Positions 47,389 through 56,577 are shown, counted from the first letter of the stretch. The stretch is DNA of 64,000 nucleotides from Jhaorihella thermophila (GCF_900108275.1 NZ_FNVD01000002.1:1-64000); one strand, 5' to 3'. Made by a program: numbers and translations. Notes: generated from the letters alone by a model not told the origin.

Positions 47389-47725
47389 GCGCGCGTCCTC
47401 CGTTTCAGACGGTCCTACCGTGGCCGGGGGCCGCGCCGCTAGTGTATGGCGGCAACACGCCGGCGGTGCGTCGCCGGCGCCCGCCGTGACAATTTCAGAC
47501 CTTCGACACGAAGCCGCCCGATTTGCCTCCGCGCGCGAATCCCGAATCCCCGCGCATCGGGCGGAAATAACGGGGGATTTCTGCCGAAGGGATCAGGCCG
47601 GACTTTCCTTGCGAGTGCCTTCGCGCTATGCTCGGCGCCGAGGGAAGGGCCCATGTTTCACCCGCCACGACCGGAAAATCCGGCAGGAAACGCAAGGGTG
47701 GCCCGACACAGGCAAGGGACAGACC
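47389..47725. other. Intergenic region between lpxR-like gene and SPOR lipoprotein gene
   Basis: 337 bases between two divergent genes. A 7-bp hairpin (GCCGGCG with CGCCGGC, 47459-47478) lies in the half near the LpxR-like gene. A weak promoter-like pair (TTTCCT, 17 bases, TATGCT at about 47605-47633) points toward the SPOR gene. No repeat copy or small gene is evident. Confidence 0.4.
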
Positions 47726-48673
47726 ATGACCGACATGACCGGATTTGGCAGTGCAAGGCTGCGGACGGGGGTTCTCGTCATCGCCCTGATGGGCATGGCC
47801 GGCTGCGAAGAGGCGGCGAAATTGCCGTTCCTGCAACCCAAGGACAAGGCCGAAACCGTGACGGCCTCGACCAGCACCAGGATCGTCGAGCGCGACGTCG
47901 AGGCCCCCGAGGTGTTCCAGGTGACCGAAGCCGGGCTTTGGGACGGGCGGCCGTCGCTGGGCGGGGTCTGGGTCGCCCACCCGGACGTCACCGAACCCGA
48001 ACGCGTCATCATCCGCAACCAAGCCAACGGCAAGTTCGTGATCGGCGCCCTGTTCCGCCGCGAACGCGAAATTCCGGGGCCGCGTCTGCAGGCTTCGTCC
48101 GAGGCCGCCGCTGCGCTGGGCATGCTGCCGGGCGCCCCGGTGGAGCTGAACGTGACCGCCCTGCGCAAGGAAAAGGTAGAGAAACCGCAAGCCCCTACGC
48201 CGGAAGAGACCGAGGCAAAGCCCGCCGCCCCGGCCGAGGTGACGGTGGCCGCACTCGATCCCGTCGCAGGCGCAGAGGCCGCGATCGAGGCTGCGGCACC
48301 GACCGCACCCGCCGCGAAGGCCAAGCCATCGGACGCGGCCACGAAACCCAAGGCGCGGCCCGCCGCCGAGACGACCAGCGCGGCTGGCGCCAAGATGGCC
48401 ACCGCCCCGAAACCGGCGCCCAAGCGCCCCGCGTCCCCGCTGAAGAAACCCTATATCCAGATCGGCATCTTCAGCGTCGAGCAAAACGCCAAGCGGACCG
48501 CCGACCAGATGCGCAGTGCCGGAATGATCCCCACGATCCACGCGGAAACCATGAATGGAAAACCCTTCTGGCGCGTGGTGGTTGGCCCCGCGCGCAGCAC
48601 GTCCGAACGCTCGGCCCTGCTCAAGCAGGTCAAATCGACCGGCTTCTCGGATGCCTATTACGTAACCAAATGA
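47726..48673 (+). CDS. SPOR-domain lipoprotein
   Basis: A 315-residue exported protein. A lipoprotein signal peptide ends in LMGMAGC (lipobox, Cys about 27). A short N-terminal domain (to about 150) is followed by a long Ala/Pro/Lys-rich low-complexity linker (about 150-240) and a C-terminal SPOR domain (PYIQIGIFSVEQNAKRTADQMR to YYVTK, about 246-315). SPOR domains bind denuded glycan strands at division sites. The next gene is a D,D-carboxypeptidase, 16 bases downstream, so both belong to cell-wall remodelling. ATG 47726 has AAGGGACAG before it; earlier in-frame starts lack a signal peptide at the right place. Confidence 0.88.
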   Translation: MTDMTGFGSARLRTGVLVIALMGMAGCEEAAKLPFLQPKDKAETVTASTSTRIVERDVEAPEVFQVTEAGLWDGRPSLGGVWVAHPDVTEPERVIIRNQANGKFVIGALFRREREIPGPRLQASSEAAAALGMLPGAPVELNVTALRKEKVEKPQAPTPEETEAKPAAPAEVTVAALDPVAGAEAAIEAAAPTAPAAKAKPSDAATKPKARPAAETTSAAGAKMATAPKPAPKRPASPLKKPYIQIGIFSVEQNAKRTADQMRSAGMIPTIHAETMNGKPFWRVVVGPARSTSERSALLKQVKSTGFSDAYYVTK

Positions 48674-48689
48674 CCGGAGTCCGTCAGAC

Positions 48690-49850
48690 TTGAAACCGTT
48701 GCTGCAACTGGCCGTCACCATTGTCGTCCTGTTCGCCATGACCCTGCGCGCGGGCGCTTTCGAAACCCGCGCCAAGGCGGCGATCGTCGTGGATCTGAGC
48801 ACCGACACCGTGCTGCTGGAGAAAAACGCCGACACGCCCCTGCCCCCGGCGTCGATGTCCAAGCTGATGACGCTCTACATGCTGTTCGACGCGATCCGCG
48901 CGGGCCGGGTGCAGATGGACACCCGGTTCAAGGTGTCCAGCAAGGCGCGCAACATGGGCGGTTCCAAGATGTTTCTGGACGAACGCGACCGGCCAATGGT
49001 GCAGGAACTGATCCAGGGGATCATCGTGTCCTCGGGCAATGACGCAGCAGTGGTGGTCGCCGAGGGGTTGGCCGGATCCGAAGAGGCCTTTGCCAGACAG
49101 ATGACCGAGATGGCCGGGCGGCTCGGCATGACCCATTCCACCTTTGCCAATGCCTCGGGCTGGCCGCATCCGTATCAGCGGATGAGCGTAAGGGATCTGG
49201 CCATTCTCGCCCGGCATCTGATCGAGGAATTTCCCGAATTCTACCCCTACTTTTCGCAGCAGGAATTCGACTACAAGAACCGCGCGCCGGCCAACCGGTT
49301 CAACCGCAATCCCCTGTTGAAGCTCGGGATCGGCGCGGACGGGCTCAAGACCGGCCACACGCAGGAGGCCGGCTATGGCATGGTCGCCTCGGCGGTTCAG
49401 AACGGGCGGCGGGTGATTGTCGTCGTGTCGGGGCTGGACAGCGCGACCCAACGCGCCGAGGAAACCGAGGCGCTGATCAACTGGTCCTTTCGTCAATTCT
49501 CTCCCAAGACCGTCGCCAAGGCCGGCGAGCCGATCGTCACAGCCGAAGTCTGGAATGGCCGACAGCCCCAGGTAGGCCTGGTGCCGATCGAGGACGTGAC
49601 CGTTCTTCTGGCCGCACTGGCCGATGAAAAGGTCGAGGCCGAGGTGGTCTATACCGGCCCGCTAACCGCCCCGATCCGCGCGGGCGACCGGCTGGCCGAA
49701 CTGATCCTGCGCCCCGAGGGCCTGCCCGAACTGCGCCGCCCGCTGGTGGCCGACCGCGACGTGCCGGTGGGCGGTTTTACCGTCCGGGTCCGGACCGCCG
49801 CGCAATCTCTGTTGCAGCGTTTCCTGAACGGCCCGCAGGAGGCAATGTGA
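48690..49850 (+). CDS. D-alanyl-D-alanine carboxypeptidase (PBP5/6 type)
   Basis: A 386-residue penicillin-binding protein that trims the terminal D-Ala from peptidoglycan stem peptides. A signal peptide (about 1-23) precedes the S11 peptidase domain with Ser55-x-x-Lys58 (SMSK), Ser115-x-Asn117 (SGN) and Lys220-Thr-Gly222 (KTG), all intact. A beta-rich PBP5 C-terminal domain (about 280-370) and a short amphipathic tail (VRTAAQSLLQRFLNG) for membrane attachment follow. Translation appears to start at TTG 48690, with GGAG upstream; no better start is seen. Its stop overlaps tmk (GTGA). Confidence 0.92.
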   Translation: MKPLLQLAVTIVVLFAMTLRAGAFETRAKAAIVVDLSTDTVLLEKNADTPLPPASMSKLMTLYMLFDAIRAGRVQMDTRFKVSSKARNMGGSKMFLDERDRPMVQELIQGIIVSSGNDAAVVVAEGLAGSEEAFARQMTEMAGRLGMTHSTFANASGWPHPYQRMSVRDLAILARHLIEEFPEFYPYFSQQEFDYKNRAPANRFNRNPLLKLGIGADGLKTGHTQEAGYGMVASAVQNGRRVIVVVSGLDSATQRAEETEALINWSFRQFSPKTVAKAGEPIVTAEVWNGRQPQVGLVPIEDVTVLLAALADEKVEAEVVYTGPLTAPIRAGDRLAELILRPEGLPELRRPLVADRDVPVGGFTVRVRTAAQSLLQRFLNGPQEAM

Positions 49851-50482
49851 CCGCAGGATCGAACGCCCGCGGCCGCTTTGTCACCTTCGAGGGCATCGAC
49901 GGGTCCGGCAAGTCCACCCAGGCGCGCCTGCTGGCCGAGGCGCTGCGCGATCAGGGGCGCGACGTCGTGCAGACGCGCGAACCCGGCGGCTCTCCGGGTG
50001 CGGAGGAGATCCGCGAACTGCTGCTGCGGGGCGACCCGGACCGCTGGTCGGCGGAAACCGAGATCCTGCTGTTCACCGCGGCCCGCCGCGACCACCTGGA
50101 ACGGACGATCGAACCGGCGCTGGCCGCCGGCAGGGTTGTGATCTGCGACCGTTTCGCCGACAGCACCCGCGTCTATCAGGGCGTCACCCGCGGCGATCTG
50201 CGCGATCTGGTGGACCGGCTGCATGCGCTGATGATCCGGCGTGAACCCGACCTGACCATCCTGATCGACATGGACCCGCGCACGGGGCTGAACCGCGCGC
50301 TGGGTCGGCACGATGGCGAGGACCGGTTCGAAGGTTTCGGACTGGAGATGCAGGAGCGCCTGCGCGAAGGCTTCCTGGCGCTCGCCGCCGAGTTTCCCGA
50401 CCGCTTCCGCGTAATCGACGGCAACCGCCCCGTTGACTCCATCGCAAGGGATGTCCGAAACGCAGTCACGGAGATACTGTGA
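49847..50482 (+). CDS. tmk: Thymidylate kinase
   Basis: A 211-residue enzyme phosphorylating dTMP to dTDP. The P-loop EGIDGSGKSTQ (about 16-26), the DRF-type motif (VVICDRFADSTRVYQG, about 98-113) and TREPGG (dTMP phosphate binding) are all present. GTG 49847 overlaps the carboxypeptidase stop and its own stop overlaps holB, as in the conserved alphaproteobacterial dac-tmk-holB operon. Confidence 0.94.
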   Translation: MTAGSNARGRFVTFEGIDGSGKSTQARLLAEALRDQGRDVVQTREPGGSPGAEEIRELLLRGDPDRWSAETEILLFTAARRDHLERTIEPALAAGRVVICDRFADSTRVYQGVTRGDLRDLVDRLHALMIRREPDLTILIDMDPRTGLNRALGRHDGEDRFEGFGLEMQERLREGFLALAAEFPDRFRVIDGNRPVDSIARDVRNAVTEIL

Positions 50483-51600
50483 TGAGCGACGACATCCCCG
50501 CCCCCGACAGGGTGCCCGGCGCGCCCCATCCGCGCGAAACCGGGCGCCTGTTCGGGCAGGAACAGGCCGAAACCACGTTCCTGTCCGCGTTCAACGCCGG
50601 GCGGCTGCACCACGGTTGGCTGCTGACCGGCCCGCGCGGGGTGGGCAAGGCGACGCTGGCCTGGCGCATCGCGCGGTTCCTTCTGGCCACGCCGCCAACG
50701 CAGGAGGACGGGCTGTTCGGCGCGCCGCCCCCGCCGCAGAGGCTGGACATCGACCCCGATCATCCCGTCGCGCACCGGGTGCGGGCCGGATCGGACCCCG
50801 GCCTTGCGGTCATCACCCGGACGGTCAATGAAAAGACCGGCAAGCTGCGGGCCGAGATCGTGGTGGAGGACGTCCGCCGTCTGACCGGCTTTTTCGGCAT
50901 GTCTGCGGCGGACGGCGGGCGGCGCGTGGTGATCGTCGATTGCGCCGACGAGATGAACGCCAGCGCGGCGAATGCGCTCTTGAAGATGCTCGAAGAGCCG
51001 CCCGCCAACACCACGCTGCTGCTGGTGTCGCACCAGCCCTCCCGGCTCTTGCCCACGATCCGGTCGCGCTGCCGCACCCTGCCCCTGCGCCCGCTGGGGC
51101 CGTCCGATCTGCAGGCCGCGCTGGCCCAGAGCGGGATCGAACCGCCCAAGGCGCCCGAGCGGCTGGCCGCGCTCGCGGGCGGATCGGTGGGCGCGGCGAT
51201 CCGCCTGCAGACGCAGGGAGGGCTGGCGCTCTATGCCGAGCTGGTCGCGATCCTCGACAGCCTGCCCCGGCTGGACCGCCCCCGCGCGCTGGCGCTGGCC
51301 GAGGCCGCGGTGCAGAAGGGCGCGGCCGAACGCTTTGACCTGCTGCTGGATCTCTTTGACATCGCGCTGGCGCGGCTGGCGCGCACCGGGGCCGCCGGCG
51401 CCCCGCCCGACCCCGAGGCCGCGCCGGGCGAGGCGCAGGTTCTGGCCCGCCTCTCTCCCGATCCGCACCGCGCCCGCGCTTGGGCCGAGGCCGCCGCCAC
51501 GATTACCGCCCGCGCCCGCCACGGCCAGGCGGTGAACCTTGACCCCGCCGCGCTGGTGCTGGATACGGTCTTCAGGATGCAGCAAACCGCCACGGGCTGA
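50482..51600 (+). CDS. holB: DNA polymerase III delta' subunit
   Basis: A 372-residue clamp-loader subunit. LFGQEQAETTFLSAFNAGRLHHGWLLTGPRGVGKATLA (in parts, about 17-55) is the AAA+ P-loop region. DEMNASAANALLKMLEEPP (about 155-173) is the Walker B/sensor area with the usual SAANALLK. A C-terminal collar domain follows. The zinc-module Cys found in some delta' proteins are not evident. ATG 50482 shares its first base with the tmk stop (TGATG); GTG 50479 is an alternative. Confidence 0.92.
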   Translation: MSDDIPAPDRVPGAPHPRETGRLFGQEQAETTFLSAFNAGRLHHGWLLTGPRGVGKATLAWRIARFLLATPPTQEDGLFGAPPPPQRLDIDPDHPVAHRVRAGSDPGLAVITRTVNEKTGKLRAEIVVEDVRRLTGFFGMSAADGGRRVVIVDCADEMNASAANALLKMLEEPPANTTLLLVSHQPSRLLPTIRSRCRTLPLRPLGPSDLQAALAQSGIEPPKAPERLAALAGGSVGAAIRLQTQGGLALYAELVAILDSLPRLDRPRALALAEAAVQKGAAERFDLLLDLFDIALARLARTGAAGAPPDPEAAPGEAQVLARLSPDPHRARAWAEAAATITARARHGQAVNLDPAALVLDTVFRMQQTATG

Positions 51601-51617
51601 GCACGGCCGATCAGAGA

Positions 51618-52424
51618 ATGACCCGAGAACCCGAAATCACCGACAGCCATTGCCACCTGGACTTTCCCGATTTCGAGGGCCAGCTGGATGAGATCATCGC
51701 CCGCGCGGGCCGTGCCGGCGTGACCCGCATGGTGACGATCTGCACCCGCCTGCGCAACGAACCCGCCGTGCGCGCGATCGCCGAGGCCCACGCTCCGGTC
51801 TTCTACGCCGCCGGCACCCACCCGATGAGCGCGGCCGAAGAGCCGATGCTCACGGTGGACGAACTGGTGGCGCTCGCGCGGCACCCGAAATTCGTCGGCA
51901 TCGGCGAAACCGGGCTCGACTATCACTACACCGCCGACAGCGCCGAGGTGCAGAAACAGTCGCTGCGCATCCATATCGCGGCGGCGCGCGAAACCGGCCT
52001 GCCTCTCATCATCCACGCCCGCGCGGCGGACGAAGACATGGCCCGGATCCTGACCGAGGAATACCGCAACGGCGCCTACACTTGCGTGATGCACTGTTTC
52101 TCGTCGGGCCCCGAACTGGCCCGCGCGGCACTGGATCTGGGGTTCTATCTCTCCATGTCCGGCATCGCCACCTTCCCCAAGAGCCAGGAGGTGCGCGACA
52201 TCTTCGCCGCGGCGCCGGTGGACCGGATCCTTGTGGAGACGGATGCGCCCTATCTCGCTCCCCCGCCGCACCGGGGCAAGCGCAACGAACCGGCCTATGC
52301 CGCGCTCACCGCCCGCAAGGGGGCCGAGATTTTTGGCATGGATTACGCCGAATTCGCCGCACGCACGCAGGCCAATTTCGAGCGGCTGTTTGCCAAGGCG
52401 GCCGGCTGGAGGGTCGCCGCCTGA
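51618..52424 (+). CDS. TatD-family metal-dependent deoxyribonuclease
   Basis: A 268-residue amidohydrolase-fold enzyme. DSHCHLDF (about 9-16, metal His pair), FVGIGETGLDYHY (metal Glu, about 94-106), PLIIHARAADEDM (His), and ILVETDAPYLAPPPHRGKRNEPAY (metal Asp and family signature) are present. TatD proteins degrade DNA 3'-5' and act in repair. It lies 17 bases after holB and overlaps the next gene by one base, so it is in the same operon. Confidence 0.93.
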   Translation: MTREPEITDSHCHLDFPDFEGQLDEIIARAGRAGVTRMVTICTRLRNEPAVRAIAEAHAPVFYAAGTHPMSAAEEPMLTVDELVALARHPKFVGIGETGLDYHYTADSAEVQKQSLRIHIAAARETGLPLIIHARAADEDMARILTEEYRNGAYTCVMHCFSSGPELARAALDLGFYLSMSGIATFPKSQEVRDIFAAAPVDRILVETDAPYLAPPPHRGKRNEPAYAALTARKGAEIFGMDYAEFAARTQANFERLFAKAAGWRVAA

Positions 52425-53221
52425 TGGCCGAACTGCGCTTTACGATCCTGGGCTGCGGATCCTCGGGCGGCGTGCCGCGGCTGGGCGGCAACTGGGGCGA
52501 CTGCGATCCGAACAATCCCAAAAACTACCGCCGGCGCTGTTCGATGCTGGTGGAACGCGACGGCCCCGAGGGCACGACCTCGGTGCTGATCGACACTTCG
52601 CCGGATCTGCGGTCGCAACTGCTGGACACCGGCACCGGGCGGCTGGACGGCGTGGTCTATACCCATTCGCACGCCGACCATGTGCACGGCATCGACGATC
52701 TGCGCATGATCGTCTTCAACATGCGCGCGCGCCTGCCGGTCTGGGCCGACGGCGACACGCAGAACGCGCTGCTGTCGCGGTTCGGATACGCCTTCGTGCA
52801 GCCCGAAGGCTCGCCCTATCCGCCGATCCTGGACCTCAAGACCATCGACGGCGCCTTCGAGATCGACGGCCCCGGCGGCCCGATCCCGTTCCGCCCCTTT
52901 CACGTCGATCACGGATCGATGGATGCGCTGGGCTTTCGCATCGGCGGGCTGGCCTATACGCCGGACGTGGTGCACATCCCCGACGCGGCATGGACCGAGC
53001 TTCGGGATCTCGACGTCTGGGTCGTGGACGCGCTGCGCCGCACCAAGCACCCGACGCATGCCCATCTCGACCTCGCTCTGGAATGGCTGGACAGGGCCCG
53101 ACCGAAACTGGGCGTTCTGACCAACATGCATATCGACATGGACTATGACACGGTGAATGGCGAGACGCCCGATCATGTGGTCCCGGCGCATGACCTGATG
53201 ACGATCACCTGTCCGCTCTGA
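52424..53221 (+). CDS. MBL-fold metallohydrolase (PhnP-like)
   Basis: A 265-residue metallo-beta-lactamase-fold enzyme. FTILGCGSSGGVPRLGGNWGDCDP (start, in parts) is typical of the PhnP/RNase Z-like branch. THSHADHVHGIDDLRM (about 77-92) is the metal-binding HxHxDH motif. FRPFHVDHGSMDALGFRIGG supplies a later His, and TKHPTHAHLDLALEW another. PhnP hydrolyses cyclic ribose phosphates; whether this protein does so is unknown, as no phn genes are nearby. ATG 52424 overlaps the tatD stop (TGATG), and the tatD-MBL order is conserved in alphaproteobacteria. Confidence 0.87.
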   Translation: MAELRFTILGCGSSGGVPRLGGNWGDCDPNNPKNYRRRCSMLVERDGPEGTTSVLIDTSPDLRSQLLDTGTGRLDGVVYTHSHADHVHGIDDLRMIVFNMRARLPVWADGDTQNALLSRFGYAFVQPEGSPYPPILDLKTIDGAFEIDGPGGPIPFRPFHVDHGSMDALGFRIGGLAYTPDVVHIPDAAWTELRDLDVWVVDALRRTKHPTHAHLDLALEWLDRARPKLGVLTNMHIDMDYDTVNGETPDHVVPAHDLMTITCPL

Positions 53222-53237
53222 TCCCGTGCCCCGGTCC

Positions 53238-53275
53238 TTCTCCTTGCTTCAAATATCCCCGCCGGAGGCTCCCGC
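53238..53275 (+). repeat. Interspersed repeat copy H (short form, tail type 2 variant)
   Basis: TTCTCCTTGCTTCAAATATC then CCCGCCGGAGGCTCCCGC. It begins 16 bases after the MBL gene stop and lies before the AEC permease gene. Confidence 0.8.
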
Positions 53276-53299
53276 AGCCGAATGCGTGCGCGCGGCTCC

Positions 53300-54232
53300 A
53301 TGTTCCAGACCCTGATCGACGTCATCCTGCCGGTCTTTCTGGTGATCGGTTCGGGCTACGCGGCGACCCGTGTCCGCGTCTTCACGATGGACCATATCGA
53401 CGGGCTGATGAAATTCACCCAGGGCTTCGCCATCCCCTGCCTGCTGTTCCACGCGATGGCAAAGGTAGATCTGCAAGCGGGGTTCGACCCGCGCCTGCTG
53501 GCCAGTTTCTACGCCGGGGCCACGCTCTGCTTTGTCGCCGGCATAATCGGCGCGCGCCTTCTGTTCCGCCGCGACTGGGAGGACGCCGTGGCGATCGGAT
53601 TCGCCTGTCTGTTCTCGAACTCGGTGCTGCTGGGGCTGGCGATTACCGAACGCGCCTACGGACCCGAGAACTTGACCGGAAACTACGCGATCATCGCCTT
53701 TCATTCGCCCTTCTGCTATGGCGTGGGCATCACGCTGATGGAGGTCGTCCGCAACCGCGGCCAAGGCGGGCGGCATACGGCCCGCGCGGTGCTGCGGGCG
53801 ATGTTCCGCAACGCGCTGATCCTCGGCATCGGGCTGGGGTTTGTCGTGAATGTCTCGGGCCTGCCGCTGCCCGGCGTGGTGGACGATGCGCTGAGCCTCA
53901 TCACCCGCGCAGCGCTGCCGGCGGCGCTGTTCGCACTGGGCGGGGTGCTGGTGCAATACCGTCCCGAAGGCGACCTGCGCGCCATCGCCTTCGTCTGCGC
54001 GGTGTCGCTGTTGCTGCACCCCGCGCTGGTCTGGACTTTCGGCAAGGGCTTCGGCCTGCCCACCGACCTGTTCCGGTCGGGCGTGCTGAACGCGTCGATG
54101 GCGCCGGGCTTCAACGCCTACATCTTTGCCAACATCTATGGCCGGGCCAAACGCGTGGCGGCGTCCTCGGTGCTGATCGCCACCGCCGCGTCGATCTTCA
54201 CGGTCTGGTTCTGGCTGGGCGTGCTGCCCTGA
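53300..54232 (+). CDS. AEC (auxin efflux carrier) family permease
   Basis: A 310-residue inner-membrane protein with about ten hydrophobic helices in two halves. MFQTLIDVILPVFLVIGSGY is a typical AEC start. GFACLFSNSVLLGLAI (about 98-113) is the conserved discontinuous helix, and GFNAYIFANIYGRAKRVAASSV near the end is the family's C-terminal repeat. Bacterial members move dicarboxylates or amino-acid-like compounds. ATG 53300 is preferred over 53282. It converges with the UPF0280 gene (stops adjacent) and may belong to the neighbouring catabolic locus. Confidence 0.87.
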   Translation: MFQTLIDVILPVFLVIGSGYAATRVRVFTMDHIDGLMKFTQGFAIPCLLFHAMAKVDLQAGFDPRLLASFYAGATLCFVAGIIGARLLFRRDWEDAVAIGFACLFSNSVLLGLAITERAYGPENLTGNYAIIAFHSPFCYGVGITLMEVVRNRGQGGRHTARAVLRAMFRNALILGIGLGFVVNVSGLPLPGVVDDALSLITRAALPAALFALGGVLVQYRPEGDLRAIAFVCAVSLLLHPALVWTFGKGFGLPTDLFRSGVLNASMAPGFNAYIFANIYGRAKRVAASSVLIATAASIFTVWFWLGVLP

Positions 54233-55075
54233 TCAGCCGCCCACAGCCTGCGGCGCCAGCATCGGATCCCCCACCACCCGCACCTGCCCCTGCAGAACCA
54301 GCAGGGCCGCGACGATCGTCCCGCGCGACCGGCAGATTTCGGCAAGGGCCGCGCCCCGGCGCAAGGCGTCGTCGGCCTCCTGCGGCGTGAGCGGCAGAAC
54401 ATCCACCGTCACCGGCCGCTCGCCCAGATCGCTGTCCGGCGACAGCTCGCAGGCCGGCCGGCGCAACACCTTCGCACTGTCCGGCAGATCGACCGCATTG
54501 GCAATCATCGTCGCCGCCGCGTCCGCCTGCGCCGCGGCCCGCGCCAGCACCGTCACCGAATCGGCAATCCCCAGCGAATGGCTCCGCCCCCGCCAGCCCG
54601 AAGTCGCCACCCCGCGCACCGGGCTGTCCGCCTCGATCACCGCGCGGCCGCCCGGCGCCCCGACCACGGCGGCAACAAACCGCGCGCCTGCCGCCAGATG
54701 CAGCGCGACGTCGCCGCCATTGTTCACATAGGCCCGCCGCAGCGGCCCGGCCGCGACCATCACCCGCAGGATCTCGTCGGCCACGGCCCCGGCCACGGCA
54801 GCCATCGGCGTGACAAAGTCCGGCGCAAAGGGGGCAACCGCCGCCGCCATCTCCCGCGCCACCCGGCTCTGGGGCCGCATCCCGCCGGTCACGGCTGCGC
54901 GCAGCAGGTCGAGTTCCCCGACCAGTTCTTCCAGAATCGTGCCAAACCGCCGGGCGGCCGCCCGCAACGCCGCCGCGCGGCCCGCGCCGTCTGCGTCAAC
55001 GATCAGATCGATCGGCCCGTGATGCAGATGCAGCCGCTGCCCGTCGGGCAGGTATGCCACCTGCGGCCCCTGCAC
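54233..55075 (-). CDS. UPF0280 family (ApbE-like superfamily) protein
   Basis: A 280-residue protein with the UPF0280 pattern: LHHGPIDLIVDADG, a middle VTPMAAVAGAVADEILRVM (about 90-108), YVNNGGDVALHL (about 115-126), and SLGIADSVTVLA (about 168-179). The fold is related to ApbE flavin transferases, but the ApbE catalytic residues are not obvious and family function is unknown. GTG 55075 follows directly on the stop of the 6-hydroxynicotinate-reductase-like gene (TGAGTG), so the two are translationally coupled. This pair occurs repeatedly in alphaproteobacteria. Confidence 0.85.
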   Translation of the reverse strand: MQGPQVAYLPDGQRLHLHHGPIDLIVDADGAGRAAALRAAARRFGTILEELVGELDLLRAAVTGGMRPQSRVAREMAAAVAPFAPDFVTPMAAVAGAVADEILRVMVAAGPLRRAYVNNGGDVALHLAAGARFVAAVVGAPGGRAVIEADSPVRGVATSGWRGRSHSLGIADSVTVLARAAAQADAAATMIANAVDLPDSAKVLRRPACELSPDSDLGERPVTVDVLPLTPQEADDALRRGAALAEICRSRGTIVAALLVLQGQVRVVGDPMLAPQAVGG

Positions 55076-56530
55076 TCAGCCGTCCTCCGCCGGGCCGACC
55101 GCCCGCACCTGCGCACCGTATTCGCCGCCGCGTTCCAGAATGTCGCGCACATCCCGCGCCTTCTCGACGTGACCGCCCAGCGCGGCATAGTCCTCGCGTG
55201 GCAGGGTGAACTCCAGCGGCGCCACCAGCGCCGGCGTCGGGACGTAGCCGAAGGAATTGTCGGGCATCCGCGTCACATCCACCATGATCGTGATCCCGCC
55301 GCCGGGCCACACATAGGCCGGCGCGCCGCCGCAACTGACCCGCGTCCGCCCCGCATGCACCGACCGGGTGAGCCGCACCGGATTCTTCGTCACTCCCGAC
55401 CGCAGCGACCCGCCCGCGCCGCCCATGAACATCACCGTGCACAAGGCCGGCTCGCAGTTCTCGGCGATGAGGTCCACGGTCGGCCGCAGCGCCTCGGGCA
55501 AGGGCGCGGGCCGCGGCACCAGATGCTCGTCCAGCACGTAATAGGCCCATTGCTCGCCCGTTGTGGAGACCATCAGCAGCGTCAGCCCCGGCCGCGCGCC
55601 CTTCTCCGGCCGCCACAGGCCGAGGATCGTCAGCGGATCCTCGATATCGGTGCCGCCCCAGCCCAGCCCCGGCTCGGCCACCTGGAAATAGCGCCCCGGC
55701 GTGGATCGCCGCCCCTTGATGCGAATACCCGTGTCGGGCCAGCCCAGCACCTTGCCCGCCTGATGCTCGCTGACGACACCGGTGATGTGGTCGTCCACCA
55801 CCACGACCTCGTCCACAAGGCCCCGCCATTGCGAGGCAAACATCCCAATCGTCGCCGACCCGCAGCCGACCCGCATCCGCTCCTCGCGCCGCCCGTCCAC
55901 GATCGGCGGCTGCCCGGCCTGCACCACCACCGTCGCGCCGCCATCCACGACCAATTCCACCGCCTCGCCGTTGCACAGCCGCAACAGCGCATCGCAGGTC
56001 GCCCGCCCCTCGGCCTTGCTGCCGCCGGTCAGGTGATCCACCCCTCCCAGGCTCATCATCTGCGAGCCGTATTCGCCGGTGGTCATGTGGCCGATAATCT
56101 CGCCGCCCGACCGCACCCAGGCGGTCTCCGGCCCAAGATGCCGGTCGGTGTCGATCTTCACCTTGACCCCGCAATAGGAAAAGATCGCCTCGGTCACCAC
56201 GGTCACGAAATCCGCGCCCTCCACCTCGCGGCTGACGATAAAGGGCGCGGGCTTGTAGTCGGGATAGGTCGTCCCCGACCCGACGCCCGTCACGAACAGA
56301 TCGTCGCCGGACACGTCGCGCCCGTCCCAGTCGGCCTTGAGAAACGGCTTGACCTCGCCCCCCGCCTCCAGCGACCGGTCCAGAACCGTCAGGGGATCGC
56401 AGCGCACGATCCGGCCACCGACATTCGCATAACGATCGCACGCTCCGATCCTGCCCTCGGCGACATAGCACATCACCGGACAGGCATCGCACCTGATCTT
56501 CTCCTCTCGCGCGCGCCGCCGTTCAGCCAT
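55076..56530 (-). CDS. 6-hydroxynicotinate reductase-like iron-sulfur protein
   Basis: A 484-residue protein. Its N-terminus carries Cys14-x2-Cys17-x3-Cys21-x9-Cys31 (CDACPVMCYV, GACDRY), fitting one [4Fe-4S] cluster. The rest has many Gly-rich blocks (FVTGVGSGTTYPDYKP, TGEYGSQMMSLGGVDHLTGG, VGCGSATIGMFASQWRG, PGGGITIMVDVTRMPDNSFGY). It resembles, by motif and length, Eubacterium barkeri 6-hydroxynicotinate reductase, which reduces the pyridine ring. I recall this annotation for alphaproteobacterial homologues, but function there is unproven. ATG 56530 is chosen because the earlier in-frame TTG lies inside repeat copy I. It is encoded downstream of a molybdenum hydroxylase and coupled to UPF0280. 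Confidence 0.7.
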   Translation of the reverse strand: MAERRRAREEKIRCDACPVMCYVAEGRIGACDRYANVGGRIVRCDPLTVLDRSLEAGGEVKPFLKADWDGRDVSGDDLFVTGVGSGTTYPDYKPAPFIVSREVEGADFVTVVTEAIFSYCGVKVKIDTDRHLGPETAWVRSGGEIIGHMTTGEYGSQMMSLGGVDHLTGGSKAEGRATCDALLRLCNGEAVELVVDGGATVVVQAGQPPIVDGRREERMRVGCGSATIGMFASQWRGLVDEVVVVDDHITGVVSEHQAGKVLGWPDTGIRIKGRRSTPGRYFQVAEPGLGWGGTDIEDPLTILGLWRPEKGARPGLTLLMVSTTGEQWAYYVLDEHLVPRPAPLPEALRPTVDLIAENCEPALCTVMFMGGAGGSLRSGVTKNPVRLTRSVHAGRTRVSCGGAPAYVWPGGGITIMVDVTRMPDNSFGYVPTPALVAPLEFTLPREDYAALGGHVEKARDVRDILERGGEYGAQVRAVGPAEDG

Positions 56531-56543
56531 GACCGCGCCCCAG

Positions 56544-56577
56544 CTTCTTTCTGGTCCCAAATACCCCCGCCGGAGGC
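56544..56577 (+). repeat. Interspersed repeat copy I (short form, tail type 1)
   Basis: CTTCTTTCTGGTCCCAAATA then CCCCCGCCGGAGGC. It lies in the 90-base gap between the Mo-hydroxylase stop and the reductase-like gene, both on the minus strand. Confidence 0.85.

Noticed and set aside
55076-56530. Firm naming of the FeS protein as 6-hydroxynicotinate reductase (hnr)
   Set aside because: The match is by recalled family pattern and context only. The later genes of the nicotinate pathway are missing from the window, so no gene symbol is given.
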